A DNA stretch of 64,000 bases from CAMCTV01 sp964420985 (lineage in GTDB: Bacteria > Bacteroidota > Bacteroidia > Flavobacteriales_D > Sanyastnellaceae), in contig CAYQUT010000012.1 in assembly GCA_964420985.1 (NCBI GenBank), forward strand, positions 6,181 through 70,180, in the 5' to 3' direction. Shown in pieces: positions 26,618 to 35,504 of this stretch. Both the position numbers and the translations under genes were made by a program. The first letter of the stretch is position 1. Each line of letters opens with the position of its first letter. The notes below the pieces were generated by a model. It saw nothing but the letters and a program-made list of their open reading frames with translations. It did not search any database and had not been told where the DNA came from.

Positions 26618-27173
26618 TCAACACAAAATTGATGAGATAAAATTGTTTTTTCTTCAAAGGGGTATTAAAATAGAAACGCTGAGCCTAAAGGAAGCGGGTA
26701 TCCAAATGGATGTCGATGAAAGTGAAAATACATTTGAAGGAAATGCATGGTTGAAGGCTGACGCTTTAAAAGGATTATGGAATGGGAATATTTTAGCAGA
26801 TGATTCGGGATTGTGCGTAGATGCGCTGAATGGTGCCCCCGGTGTTCACTCTGCAAGATATGCGGGAGAACCCACTTCTCATGCCAATAATGTTTCCAAA
26901 CTGTTGGATGAAATGAAGTCTGTTTTGGACAGAAAAGCTTTTTTTGTAACTGTTTTGGCAGGGTATTACAACGGGATGCCATTTGAAGTGAAAGGACATG
27001 TTTTTGGTAAAATTGCCAGAATGCCTATGGGTTGGGATGGTTTTGGATATGACCCTGTTTTTATTCCTAATAAGTGTTCGAGAACTTTTGCAGAGCTTTC
27101 TCATGATGAGAAGAATTTGCTATCTCATCGCGCCGCGGCATTAGAACAGTTGGTGCTAAAAATCAAAGGATGA
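26556..27173 (+). CDS. rdgB: Non-canonical purine NTP pyrophosphatase (RdgB/HAM1)
   Basis: About 205 residues. LIASNNQHKIDEI is the family start, with ENTFEGNAWLKA, LADDSGLCVDALNGAPGVHSARYAG and GWDGFGYDPVFIP motifs that bind the nucleotide and Mg. The enzyme hydrolyses (d)ITP and XTP to monophosphates, cleaning the nucleotide pool. The start is uncertain between ATG 26556 and ATG 26562; both lie inside the menE 3' end, so the gene is probably expressed with the men operon. Confidence 0.93.
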   Translation: MKMEKLSEKTTQSEWLIASNNQHKIDEIKLFFLQRGIKIETLSLKEAGIQMDVDESENTFEGNAWLKADALKGLWNGNILADDSGLCVDALNGAPGVHSARYAGEPTSHANNVSKLLDEMKSVLDRKAFFVTVLAGYYNGMPFEVKGHVFGKIARMPMGWDGFGYDPVFIPNKCSRTFAELSHDEKNLLSHRAAALEQLVLKIKG

Positions 27174-27191
27174 GCTTGAGCGTTTTTGGCG

Positions 27192-27198
27192 TAATTTG
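27192..27198 (+). promoter_or_regulatory. -7 element upstream of accA
   Basis: TAATTTG, one base shorter than the TAnnTTTG consensus, lies 21 bases before the accA ATG. A TTG at 27176-27178 is only 13 bases upstream, so a convincing -33 partner is missing. Confidence 0.4.
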
Positions 27199-27219
27199 CA
27201 CCCCCAAACCATTATTGAT

Positions 27220-28188
27220 ATGAGAAATTACTTGGATTTTGAGTCGCCTATCAAGGAGTTGAATGAACAGATTCAGAAGTTGAAAGATAGCGCCGTAAAA
27301 ACAGGAGTAAACGTTGATACTGCTGTTCTAGAGTTGGAGCGAGCTCTGGAGGAAAAAACCAGAGAAATTTACAAGAACTTGGACCCTTGGCAGCGTGTTC
27401 AATTGAGCCGACACCCCGATAGACCATATGCGCTAGAATACATAGAGGCACTAACTGAGGGCACTTGGATTGAGTTGCATGGAGACAGAACAGTCAAAGA
27501 TGACAAAGCGATGATTGGTGGGTTTGGAATGGTCAATGGACAATCCATCATGTTCATTGGTCAACAGAAGGGCGTGAACACCAAAATGCGTCAATATCGA
27601 AATTTTGGAATGGCCAATCCCGAAGGATACCGAAAAGCGCTACGCTTAATGCGCCTAGCAGAGAAATTCAATAAACCCATTGTTACTTTGATTGATACCC
27701 CTGGGGCATTTCCAGGATTGGAGGCCGAGGAAAGAGGACAAGGTGAGGCCATTGCTCGAAATTTATTTGAAATGATGCGTTTAAAAGTTCCAGTGATTTG
27801 TATCATCATCGGAGAGGGTGCATCAGGAGGTGCTCTGGGAATTGGTATCGGTGATAAGGTGTTGATGATGGAAAATACATGGTACAGTGTTATCTCACCA
27901 GAGTCTTGTTCATCTATATTGTGGAGAAGTTGGGATCATAAAATTACAGCAGCCAAAGCACTGAAGCTGACAGCAGAGGATATGCACAACAATGGATTGG
28001 TGGATGGTATTATAAGAGAACCACTAGGAGGAGCTCATGCTAACCATGCTGAGGCGGTTGAAATTTTAAAATCCGTTATTGTAGATTCAATAAAGGAATT
28101 ATTTGCACTGGAAACAGAAAAAAGAACTGCTCAAAGAATTGAAAAGTTCTGCGAAATGGGCAGATACGTTGAGCCTGAGGTGCAATAA
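27220..28188 (+). CDS. accA: Acetyl-CoA carboxylase carboxyltransferase subunit alpha
   Basis: 322 residues from ATG 27220 (MRNYLDFESPIKEL). Hallmarks: PWQRVQLSRHPDRPYALEYI, HGDRTVKDDKAMIGG, MRLAEKFNKPIVTLIDTPGAFPG, GEGASGGALGIGIGD and SVISPESCSSILWR. With AccD it transfers the carboxyl group from biotin to acetyl-CoA, giving malonyl-CoA for fatty-acid synthesis. An upstream in-frame start at 27196 falls on the putative promoter and is rejected. The partner gene accD is 1.9 kb away in opposite orientation. Confidence 0.97.
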   Translation: MRNYLDFESPIKELNEQIQKLKDSAVKTGVNVDTAVLELERALEEKTREIYKNLDPWQRVQLSRHPDRPYALEYIEALTEGTWIELHGDRTVKDDKAMIGGFGMVNGQSIMFIGQQKGVNTKMRQYRNFGMANPEGYRKALRLMRLAEKFNKPIVTLIDTPGAFPGLEAEERGQGEAIARNLFEMMRLKVPVICIIIGEGASGGALGIGIGDKVLMMENTWYSVISPESCSSILWRSWDHKITAAKALKLTAEDMHNNGLVDGIIREPLGGAHANHAEAVEILKSVIVDSIKELFALETEKRTAQRIEKFCEMGRYVEPEVQ

Positions 28189-28237
28189 CTTGTTAAAAAA
28201 ATAACAATGTTCTACCGGTCAACGCACAATAATCTCG

Positions 28238-28245
28238 TAATTTTG
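28238..28245 (+). promoter_or_regulatory. -7 element of the OmpA/TPR lipoprotein gene
   Basis: TAATTTTG matches TAnnTTTG and ends 20 bases before the ATG. No clear -33 TTG. Upstream, a short inverted repeat (TTGTTA at 28190-28195 and TAACAA at 28202-28207) lies just after the accA stop. Confidence 0.5.
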
Positions 28246-28265
28246 CAAACGATAAAGAAAAGAAA

Positions 28266-29963
28266 ATGAAAAAAAATAATTTGTTCGTTGTTTCGACAGT
28301 AGCCCTTGCCATGGGTGTTTTTTCTGCTTGTACCAATATTGGCTCCATGCAAAAAAGAATGGCAGAATTCAATGCCAAAGTAAATCCAGATCCCCTAGAA
28401 GTGCATGGTGATACAGTAGCTGTATCTATTTCAGGAAAATTCCCACCAAAGTTTTTTGCAAAAAAAGTGGCTGTAGTGGCTACTCCCGTTTTGGTTTATG
28501 GTTCTAGTGAAGTTAAATTAAAGGACAAACAATTTCGCGGAGAAGCTGCGCCCGGAAATGGAGATGTAGTTCCTTTTGAAGCAGGTAAAACGTTTACCTA
28601 TTCAGATAAATTTGCCTATGCACCTTCAATGCAGAGCAGTGAATTGAAGCTTCGCATTGTTGGATCTCAAGGAAGCAAATCTGCAAACCTTCCTGAGGTA
28701 AGTTTGGCTAAGGGCGTTATTACTACTTCTTATTTGGTAAACAAAAATGAAGGAAAGGTGATGTCTTCCAGCGACAAATTTGTGCGTTCAACTTCTAATT
28801 CATTCGAAGCAGAGATCTTATTCGATTACAACAGCGACAAAGTTCGTCCTGCAGAGTTAAAAGATAAGGATATCGCTGCTTTGGTTGAGTTTTTATCCAA
28901 GACCATGCCCGCCAATCCACGCATGAAGATTACCAACATCGAAGTACAATCTTATGCTTCTCCTGAAGGGGAAATCTTTTTGAACAACGATTTGGCCACA
29001 GGTCGCGGTGATGCAGGTAAATCTGTTTTAGTAGATCTTTTGAAGAAAAACAAATTGGATGCGCAATATGCTTCATTGATTCAGTTGAATCCAAAAGGAG
29101 AAGACTGGGCTGGTTTCAAATCAGCAATGGAGAAATCAGCCATTGAAGACAAAGACTTAATCATTCGTGTGTTACAACGCACTACTGATCTAGAAGCGCG
29201 TGAGCAGGAGATTAAAAACATCTCTAAGACTTACCAAGAGATTGAGAAGGTAATTTTCCCTGGCCTTCGTCGTTCCATTATCCGTGTTAATTATACATTG
29301 GAAGGATACTCTGACCAAGAATTGAAGTCAATGGCTGCTAATCCATCTTCTTTGAAATACGAGGAGTTGATGAAAGCGGGTAGTTTGGTTACCGATTTGA
29401 ATACACAAGTTGCTGTCTATAAAGAGGCTTCTATGAAACCTGAGGCGGATTACAGAGCTTATAACAATTTGGGTGTTGCCTATTACAACCAAGGAAAGAC
29501 AAATGAGGCCAAGGCTCAATTTGAAAAAGCTTACACCATGAACAAAAATGCGGAGACTGCTTGTAACTTTGGTTTAGTAACGCGTTTGGGTGGAGACATG
29601 AAAAAGGCCTCTGCTTTATTGAACGAGAGCGGTTCTTCTGAAGCAAAATTCAACTTGGGTGTTGGTCTAATCATGGCTGGTAATTACGGTGCCGCCATCA
29701 ACAACATGGGCAACAACAAAACATTCAATACGGCTCTTGCCAAATGTTTGAATAAAGATTTCTCAGGTGCTAAGGCTGATTTGGATGCTTGCAACAATGA
29801 TAACAATAGTGCCATGGGTTACTACTTGAAAGCGGTTGTTGGAGCGCGTTTGAATGATGCCAACATGGTAAAGGAAAACTTAGCAAAAGCCATAGAGAAG
29901 GATGCCAAATTAGCAGAGAAGTCTGCCTCTGATTTGGAGTTTAGAAATTTTCAAGGAAAGTAA
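28266..29963 (+). CDS. OmpA-like/TPR outer-membrane lipoprotein
   Basis: 565 residues with a lipoprotein signal ending FSAC (cysteine about residue 22). The middle contains a divergent OmpA-like region (AEILFDYNSDKVRPAELKDKDI at about 185-205 and the QSYASPEG motif), which in OmpA proteins contacts peptidoglycan. The C-terminal 170 residues hold TPRs (AYNNLGVAYYNQGKTNEAKAQFEKAY). Likely an abundant envelope-anchoring lipoprotein, lipidated on the periplasmic or outer-membrane side; no export-signal acidic patch follows the cysteine. It stands alone with its own promoter and a strong terminator. Confidence 0.83.
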   Translation: MKKNNLFVVSTVALAMGVFSACTNIGSMQKRMAEFNAKVNPDPLEVHGDTVAVSISGKFPPKFFAKKVAVVATPVLVYGSSEVKLKDKQFRGEAAPGNGDVVPFEAGKTFTYSDKFAYAPSMQSSELKLRIVGSQGSKSANLPEVSLAKGVITTSYLVNKNEGKVMSSSDKFVRSTSNSFEAEILFDYNSDKVRPAELKDKDIAALVEFLSKTMPANPRMKITNIEVQSYASPEGEIFLNNDLATGRGDAGKSVLVDLLKKNKLDAQYASLIQLNPKGEDWAGFKSAMEKSAIEDKDLIIRVLQRTTDLEAREQEIKNISKTYQEIEKVIFPGLRRSIIRVNYTLEGYSDQELKSMAANPSSLKYEELMKAGSLVTDLNTQVAVYKEASMKPEADYRAYNNLGVAYYNQGKTNEAKAQFEKAYTMNKNAETACNFGLVTRLGGDMKKASALLNESGSSEAKFNLGVGLIMAGNYGAAINNMGNNKTFNTALAKCLNKDFSGAKADLDACNNDNNSAMGYYLKAVVGARLNDANMVKENLAKAIEKDAKLAEKSASDLEFRNFQGK

Positions 29964-29980
29964 TCGTTTTTGAATGATAT

Positions 29981-30004
29981 AAAAGGAGACCTCGGTCTCC
30001 TTTT
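29981..30004 (+). terminator. Rho-independent terminator of the OmpA/TPR lipoprotein gene
   Basis: 10-bp stem (29981-29990 with 29995-30004) capped by a CTCG tetraloop and continued by T residues (30001-30007). Confidence 0.93.
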
Positions 30005-30029
30005 TTTATGACAGTTTTGAAGATGAAAA

Positions 30030-30057
30030 AAAAGGTTGTCAGAAATGACAACCTTTT
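30030..30057 (-). terminator. Rho-independent terminator of accD
   Basis: 11-bp perfect stem (30030-30040 with 30047-30057) with a six-base loop. Read on the minus strand it is followed by a run of T; the opposite strand has T residues too, so it may work both ways. It lies 24 bases beyond the accD stop. Confidence 0.9.
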
Positions 30058-30081
30058 ACTTTTTAAAAATCGAAGTGTACA

Positions 30082-30924
30082 TTACATCATTTGGCGAATG
30101 CTTAAGGCAACCTTGGTCTTCAGTTCATTTCGTTTAACGATATAGTCCAAAAAACCATGTTCCAATACAAACTCAGAGCTTTGAAATCCGTCGGGTAAAT
30201 CACGCCCAATGGTTTCCTTGACAACCCGGGGTCCTGCAAATCCAATTAAGGCTTTCGGCTCAGCGATATTGATGTCACCAAGCATGGCAAAGGAAGCTGT
30301 GACCCCGCCAGTGGTTGGGTCTGTTAAAAAAGAAATATAAGGAAGTTGATGGTCGGCAAGTTGTGTCAATTTTGCCGATGTTTTGGCCATTTGCATCAAT
30401 GAAAAACCGGCTTCCATCATCCGCGCCCCTCCACTTTTTGAAATACAAATGAATGGACACTTTTCTGCGATGGCTTTGTCTACACCACGAGCAAATTTTT
30501 CTCCGACGACAGATCCCATTGATCCTCCAATAAATCCAAAGTCCATACAGGCAATGACAGCTTTTTGACCTTCAATTTTGCCCAATCCCACGCGTAAAGC
30601 ATCCTTGAGACCAGATTTGGCAATGGTTGTTTTAATACGGTCTTTGTACGCTTTGGTATCAGTAAATTCAAGAGGGTCGGCACTGATCAGATGAGAGGCA
30701 ACTTCTGTATACTCATTCTCATCAAACAAAATAGAGAAGTATTGTCTGGAATTGATTTTCTCATGATATTCACAAGAAGAACATACCCAATCGTGCTCAG
30801 CATGCTGCTCACTGGTGACAACGTGTTTACATTCAGGACATTGATACCATAATCCTTCAGGAATTTCTTTTTTCTCCTGACTTTGGGTAGTAATCCCTTT
30901 TTTCATTCTTTTAAACCAACTCAT
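30082..30924 (-). CDS. accD: Acetyl-CoA carboxylase carboxyltransferase subunit beta
   Basis: 280 residues. The N-terminal zinc ribbon is CPECKH at about 29-34 and CSSCEYH at about 48-54; it binds nucleic acid as well as structuring the enzyme in characterised homologues. The carboxyltransferase core has FGFIGGSMGSVVGEK, SKSGGARMMEA and DPTTGGVTASFA. It pairs with AccA to carboxylate acetyl-CoA. A 53-codon ORF sits upstream on the same strand and may share its promoter. Confidence 0.96.
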   Translation of the reverse strand: MSWFKRMKKGITTQSQEKKEIPEGLWYQCPECKHVVTSEQHAEHDWVCSSCEYHEKINSRQYFSILFDENEYTEVASHLISADPLEFTDTKAYKDRIKTTIAKSGLKDALRVGLGKIEGQKAVIACMDFGFIGGSMGSVVGEKFARGVDKAIAEKCPFICISKSGGARMMEAGFSLMQMAKTSAKLTQLADHQLPYISFLTDPTTGGVTASFAMLGDINIAEPKALIGFAGPRVVKETIGRDLPDGFQSSEFVLEHGFLDYIVKRNELKTKVALSIRQMM

Positions 30925-30979
30925 CTCATCCTAGATTATGGTTCAAAAGTAATAAAAATAAGGGTTGAAAAAACGAGTC

Positions 30980-31141
30980 TCAGCAGAGTACTATTCCGTT
31001 CACAGCAACAACATCCTGCAATGGAAACTGGCCAACCTCCTCGAGTTCCAACCACTCTGCTTTTCCAATCTTTTTGAGTTGCTTGAATTTTCCTTTGAAC
31101 TCTTGGATTTGATCTTGGATTTGAACACTAATGTGTAACAT
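30980..31141 (-). CDS. Unrecognised 53-residue protein upstream of accD
   Basis: An ATG-to-TGA ORF of 54 codons starting MLHISVQIQDQIQEFKGKF, rich in Gln, Glu and Lys in the first half and hydrophobic at the end (VVAVNGIVLC). I do not recognise it. Support: it lies on the accD strand, 55 bases upstream of accD, in otherwise empty DNA, and a TTG-N17-CACATTTG promoter ends 18 bases before its ATG. It could equally be untranslated leader. Confidence 0.35.
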   Translation of the reverse strand: MLHISVQIQDQIQEFKGKFKQLKKIGKAEWLELEEVGQFPLQDVVAVNGIVLC

Positions 31142-31159
31142 AGGTTTAATTTATTTGTG

Positions 31160-31187
31160 CAAATGTGAGTTGTCAAAACGGATTCAA
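31160..31187 (-). promoter_or_regulatory. Promoter for the small ORF and accD
   Basis: Minus strand: TTG (31185-31187), 17-base spacer, CACATTTG (31160-31167), one mismatch from TAnnTTTG. Confidence 0.5.
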
Positions 31188-31255
31188 TTTTTCCTGAATA
31201 TGAAAAAAAGGTTATTCCATGTTAATTATTGGTTTTTCTAACTCAAATTTGCGAC

Positions 31256-32200
31256 ATGCCCATAAACATAGATCGAAATTTAGCAGAGTCCATCGGCAAC
31301 CTGGAATGGATGGCCAAGCAAGCTGTCGAAGGTTTCATTACAGGTCTCCACAAAAGCCCATTTCATGGCTTTAGCGTGGAATTTGCAGAGCATCGTTTAT
31401 ATAATCAGGGCGACAGTTTAAGACACTTGGATTGGAAGTTAATGGCAAGAACCGACAAAATGTTCTTGAAACGCTATGAAGAGGAAATCAATTTACGATG
31501 CCAATTGATTATAGATGCCTCGGGGTCTATGCGCTTTCCTGAAGGTCAATACAAAGAAAATGGTAAACACAATAAATTCAGTTTTTCAATCTATAGCGCA
31601 GCAATACTCATAGAGTTGTTTAAAAAACAACGCGATGCAGTAGGATTGACCATGTTTCAAGATCAAATTGTATTTAATGCCAAACCGGCTACTTCCAATG
31701 CTCATTTGCAAAGATTGTATCTTCATCTGGAAAATAGTTTGGATGCGCATTGGACAGCAGCTGATTATTGGAAAACGGATATTGTGCAAACACTTCATCA
31801 ATTGGCTGAGGAGTCCTCCAGAAGATCGCTTACCGTGTTGTTCAGTGATTTGCTTGATTCATCTGCTGAACAGGATGATTTATTTGCAGCCCTTCAACAT
31901 CTCAGATACAATAAGCATGAAGTTGTAGTCTTTCATGTAGTAGATGATGAAAAGGAATCACAATTAAATTTTGATGCCAGGCTTCATACTTTCATTGATC
32001 CAGAAACAGGTGAAACCATCAAATTAAACCCTAATCTTTTTCAGTCAGAGTATCAAGAAAAATGGAGGAAGTGGAAAAGTGAAATTGTTTTAAAGTGCAA
32101 TCAGTTTTCGATTGATTTTGTAGAGGTAGATATTTCTAAAGGATTCCAAGAAGTTATGACGGCTTATCTCTTGAAGAGGCAAAAGATGTTGGTGAGATAG
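31256..32200 (+). CDS. DUF58 domain protein (vWA-like)
   Basis: 314 residues from ATG 31256 (MPINIDRNLAES). It has the DUF58 core: GLHKSPFHGFSVEFAEHRLYNQGDSLRHLDWKLMARTDKMFLKRYEEE, then a von Willebrand A-like metal site LIIDASGSM and a later VLFSDLLD. DUF58 proteins usually occur with MoxR ATPases and vWA membrane proteins in chaperone-like modules; no MoxR gene is adjacent here. The ATG lies four bases after a CAAATTTG -7-like box. Convergent with tamL, four bases apart. Confidence 0.9.
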   Translation: MPINIDRNLAESIGNLEWMAKQAVEGFITGLHKSPFHGFSVEFAEHRLYNQGDSLRHLDWKLMARTDKMFLKRYEEEINLRCQLIIDASGSMRFPEGQYKENGKHNKFSFSIYSAAILIELFKKQRDAVGLTMFQDQIVFNAKPATSNAHLQRLYLHLENSLDAHWTAADYWKTDIVQTLHQLAEESSRRSLTVLFSDLLDSSAEQDDLFAALQHLRYNKHEVVVFHVVDDEKESQLNFDARLHTFIDPETGETIKLNPNLFQSEYQEKWRKWKSEIVLKCNQFSIDFVEVDISKGFQEVMTAYLLKRQKMLVR

Positions 32201-32204
32201 TGCA

Positions 32205-34724
32205 TTAAAAAGGAAATCCAATTCCAAAGTTTAGAATCCCTTTTAATTTGTATTCTTCAGTAATGCCAAAGTATTTTTCTCTGAATGCATTGTACTGACT
32301 TTTAGGCTGCCAACTCCAACGTTCACCTATTGTTTTTTGCGGATCCTTGATGGGGAAGCCCGCATCTAGTCGAATAATGAAATAATCGAAATCTAATCGA
32401 ATACCAGCGCCAGCCCCAATAGCAAACTCATTTATAAAACGATTCCATTTGAATTCTGCATTCGGACGTGACAAATCCTTGCGGAAAAGCCAAATATTTC
32501 CTGCATCAAGGAAAAAGGCAGGTTGGAATTTTTTGGTTACCTTAAATCGGTATTCAGCATTAAATTCTAATTTGATGTCCCCAATATTGTTGAATGAGAT
32601 GGCATTGATGGTATCTCTGAAAGCACCAACCCCTAATGTTCTGGCCTGCCATGCTCTAATTCCATTGGATCCCCCCACAAAATAGCTTTTTTCAAAAGGG
32701 ATGGACTCCAAGTTCTTAAGCGGCATGGCGCATCCAATAAAACTTCTGACAACAACGGTATTTCTACTGTCACGAGAGTAATACAATCTAAAGTCATGAT
32801 CTGATTTTAAATATTGTGCAAAACGAATTCCTTTAATCTCATAGCTGCCAAATTCATCTTTCTGGCCAGGAGCAATTATGTTAAATGCGCCCCTCAAGGC
32901 ATTCCCAGCACCTTCTAAAAGTAGGCCATTATAGTAATAATATAGTTTTTGAAAATTTGCTTTTTGGGTATTGATGGTTAACCCAATTTTTGATGCCGCA
33001 ATAAAGTGATTTTGGTACGAATTGGCCAAAAATTGGTCGTTGAAATTGGCGATGTAAGATTCGAATGAAGGGGATTTATCTATTTTGATTACTGAAAATT
33101 CGGCCCATTCTATGTTGACTTTACTCACTTTGTCGGGGTTCTCAACAAAGCTCCAATCCATACTCACTTGTGTCAAATAACGTTCGTAGTCAGGACGTAT
33201 TTGATAGTTGTAAGTGGCTTGAATAGTGGACTTGGGTTCACTGCTTTTTTTACTGACACCAAAAGAAAACGGGAATAATCGTGGGAACGACAATGATACC
33301 TGTGGGCCTATTTCAAAGGTGTTGAGTTGGAAATTATCTTGAATATTTTCTTGAATGTTATCTTGACCTGTGGTATTACTTCCCAATAGTTGAGAAGCCT
33401 CAAAACCCAGCATGACTTTGGTTTCTAAGTTTTCAGCTCCTCCAAATACATTTCGGTGTCGATAAACCAAGTTCCCAAAAATACCAGCATAACCCGATCT
33501 ATTGGTAACCTTTGGTAAAACAGAAACACTCTGTCTAGGAAGGGGATTGAGGTGTACATGGGCATCCAAAGCGTAGGTACCATCCTGAAAAGATTTGTTT
33601 TTGGTCTTTAATTCAACATAAATATTCTGAGTTAATCCCAATTGTCCCAAGCGCTTATAGGTTAAATCAATTTTATCTCTGTTGTATAGTTGCCCAGATT
33701 CAATGGCCAAATGATGGGACAACAACCGCGGTTTCATGTAGTTTTTATTGTGGTAATGAATCTTTAAACCATCAAAAAGGATGGTGTCATCTCTGTTTTC
33801 ATGAAGTGTAAGCGGATCGTAGTCTGTGTGAATGTAGATTCGATCAATCTTATATTGCTTGTGATTAACTGATTGCGTCTCTTCGTTGATGATTTGATTC
33901 GCTTTTTTTAAGTTGTATGTTAAATCAACTTTATTTTTTTTATTCAAGCTATCGGCTTTGATAATAATGTAGTCCTTGGTGAAGTCAAAGTATCCTTTAT
34001 TATTGAGGTATTGGGCTATTTTGTCCCGTGAATCATCTAGGATATTCACATTAAAATTTTCTTGGGTTGATCTTTTGATGACCTCATTAATGTCGGCAGA
34101 GTATTTGGCCATTGCCTCGTCTTCTATCTTTAAGGATACCTTGTCTATTTTAGTAGCTGAACCCGGATAAACATGATAGGTTACGTAATAGGCATTCTTA
34201 TCCCACTGCATCCAGCGTTTATAGAGCCCTGCTGTGTAGATAGGTCGCACTTTTACTTGAAAGTAGCCTTGCTTCTTCAAATGTGTTTCTATGATTCGCG
34301 CAGATTTTTCAACTTTTGATGAGTCCAATAAAACAGGGGGCTCCCCTACAGTATAGGCCAACCAACCCCAAAAACTATTGCATGTTGTAGGGGATTTTCC
34401 TTTTTCTTGTCTTTTGGCATTTTTGACAATACATCGCTCCTCTGCCCTTTTCAAGCTTCTTTCCAGCGGTTTATTGGGGACAAACCAAGTGTGTATTCTC
34501 ATATTGAGACGAAAAAACACAAGCTTTCTGTTCGGGCTAATTTTGGTCAATCCCAATAATTCGTCTTTATTGAAATCCAATATGGGCGCGTCATGGATGA
34601 CAACATTATGCTCTTTGAAGTAACTCTTTCCTTCCGGGATTTTATTGAAAATGGTGCAGGAGCTGATGAAGAACATCAACACGGACAGAAGAAAAAAGTT
34701 TTTTTTATGCAGTTTCAACACCAC
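32205..34724 (-). CDS. tamL: TamL, BamA/TamA-family outer-membrane lipoprotein
   Basis: 839 residues with a lipoprotein signal (FFISSC, cysteine about residue 23). POTRA-like segments occupy about 30-400, for example KVEKSARIIETHLKKQGYFQVKVRP and YLNNKGYFDFTKDYI, followed by an Omp85 beta-barrel whose final strands include YFVGGSNGIRAWQARTLGVGAF and a terminal phenylalanine-containing GIGFPF. TamL is the Bacteroidota lipoprotein counterpart of TamA, paired with TamB to insert outer-membrane proteins or move lipids. Starts at GTG 34724, or another GTG/TTG within two codons. No tamB is adjacent. Divergent from the SpoU gene. Confidence 0.9.
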   Translation of the reverse strand: MVLKLHKKNFFLLSVLMFFISSCTIFNKIPEGKSYFKEHNVVIHDAPILDFNKDELLGLTKISPNRKLVFFRLNMRIHTWFVPNKPLERSLKRAEERCIVKNAKRQEKGKSPTTCNSFWGWLAYTVGEPPVLLDSSKVEKSARIIETHLKKQGYFQVKVRPIYTAGLYKRWMQWDKNAYYVTYHVYPGSATKIDKVSLKIEDEAMAKYSADINEVIKRSTQENFNVNILDDSRDKIAQYLNNKGYFDFTKDYIIIKADSLNKKNKVDLTYNLKKANQIINEETQSVNHKQYKIDRIYIHTDYDPLTLHENRDDTILFDGLKIHYHNKNYMKPRLLSHHLAIESGQLYNRDKIDLTYKRLGQLGLTQNIYVELKTKNKSFQDGTYALDAHVHLNPLPRQSVSVLPKVTNRSGYAGIFGNLVYRHRNVFGGAENLETKVMLGFEASQLLGSNTTGQDNIQENIQDNFQLNTFEIGPQVSLSFPRLFPFSFGVSKKSSEPKSTIQATYNYQIRPDYERYLTQVSMDWSFVENPDKVSKVNIEWAEFSVIKIDKSPSFESYIANFNDQFLANSYQNHFIAASKIGLTINTQKANFQKLYYYYNGLLLEGAGNALRGAFNIIAPGQKDEFGSYEIKGIRFAQYLKSDHDFRLYYSRDSRNTVVVRSFIGCAMPLKNLESIPFEKSYFVGGSNGIRAWQARTLGVGAFRDTINAISFNNIGDIKLEFNAEYRFKVTKKFQPAFFLDAGNIWLFRKDLSRPNAEFKWNRFINEFAIGAGAGIRLDFDYFIIRLDAGFPIKDPQKTIGERWSWQPKSQYNAFREKYFGITEEYKLKGILNFGIGFPF

Positions 34725-34730
34725 TAAATT

Positions 34731-34738
34731 TACCTTTG
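34731..34738 (+). promoter_or_regulatory. -7 element of the SpoU methyltransferase gene
   Basis: TACCTTTG, a perfect TAnnTTTG, ends 27 bases before the ATG. No convincing -33 element. It overlaps the region just upstream of the divergent tamL start. Confidence 0.5.
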
Positions 34739-34765
34739 CCGAAGGTACAAAGTCTTTTCTTTATC

Positions 34766-35488
34766 ATGCCCATTTCAAAAGCGCAAATTAAAAATATCAA
34801 ATCACTTCATCAATCTAAATTTCGAAAGGAAAAAGGATTGTTCATCATTGAAGGTGAAAAGCTCATTGCAGAAGCGATGAATGCGGGCGTCATATTTGAT
34901 TCTATATTCGTGACAAATACTGCATTGCCTCGAGAGTGGAAGATGGAGTTGATAGCTGAGCATGAAATGGAACAGTTGACATGCCTCTCCAATCCTTCCC
35001 CTTGCTTGGCCGTTGTTCATCAATTGAATTTTAACCCCATTCCACAGAACAGTAAGGTCTTGTATTTGGATGGAATAAAGGATCCCGGAAATTTAGGAAC
35101 CATCATTCGTAGCGCAGATGCATTTGGATGGAACAACATCGTCTTGGCTCCTCAATGTGTAGAATTATACAACCCCAAAGTAGTGCAATCTACAATGGGC
35201 AGTTTGTTTCATGTAAATGTTCATTTGGACAAAGATGGAAGTTTTATTCGCAATGCAAGGTCGAATCAGCGGTCCATTGTAGGGGCAGATTTGAAAGGTG
35301 AGAAATTGTTGAATAGTACAATTCCAGGCGCTAACGCAGTGTTGGTAATAGGGAGTGAATCACATGGTTTAAGTGATGCCGTTCGGGAAAATATCAATCA
35401 TTATGTGAACATAGAGCAGGCTGGAAACGCTGAGTCACTCAATGCCGCCATTGCCGCCTCCATCATCATGCATCAGTGGGGCGCATAA
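34766..35488 (+). CDS. SpoU/TrmH-family RNA methyltransferase
   Basis: 240 residues. The N-terminal region KNIKSLHQSKFRKEKGLFIIEGEKLI is the SpoU substrate-binding domain; the knotted methyltransferase domain has motif 1 LDGIKDPGNLGTIIRSADAFG, motif 2 VLVIGSESHGLS and motif 3 AESLNAAIAASI. It 2'-O-methylates a ribose in rRNA or tRNA with S-adenosylmethionine; RlmB-like or TsnR-like target cannot be decided. Starts at ATG 34766, an upstream in-frame extension would run into the promoter. Confidence 0.93.
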   Translation: MPISKAQIKNIKSLHQSKFRKEKGLFIIEGEKLIAEAMNAGVIFDSIFVTNTALPREWKMELIAEHEMEQLTCLSNPSPCLAVVHQLNFNPIPQNSKVLYLDGIKDPGNLGTIIRSADAFGWNNIVLAPQCVELYNPKVVQSTMGSLFHVNVHLDKDGSFIRNARSNQRSIVGADLKGEKLLNSTIPGANAVLVIGSESHGLSDAVRENINHYVNIEQAGNAESLNAAIAASIIMHQWGA

Positions 35489-35504
35489 CAACATACCTCT
35501 CGAT

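Noticed and set aside
28190..28207. TTGTTA/TAACAA repeat after accA as a terminator
   Set aside because: Six A-T-rich pairs with no T-run after the stem; too weak.
30883..31077. Plus-strand 64-codon frame upstream of accD
   Set aside because: It overlaps the accD start and the opposite-strand small ORF, with no plausible promoter or family features.
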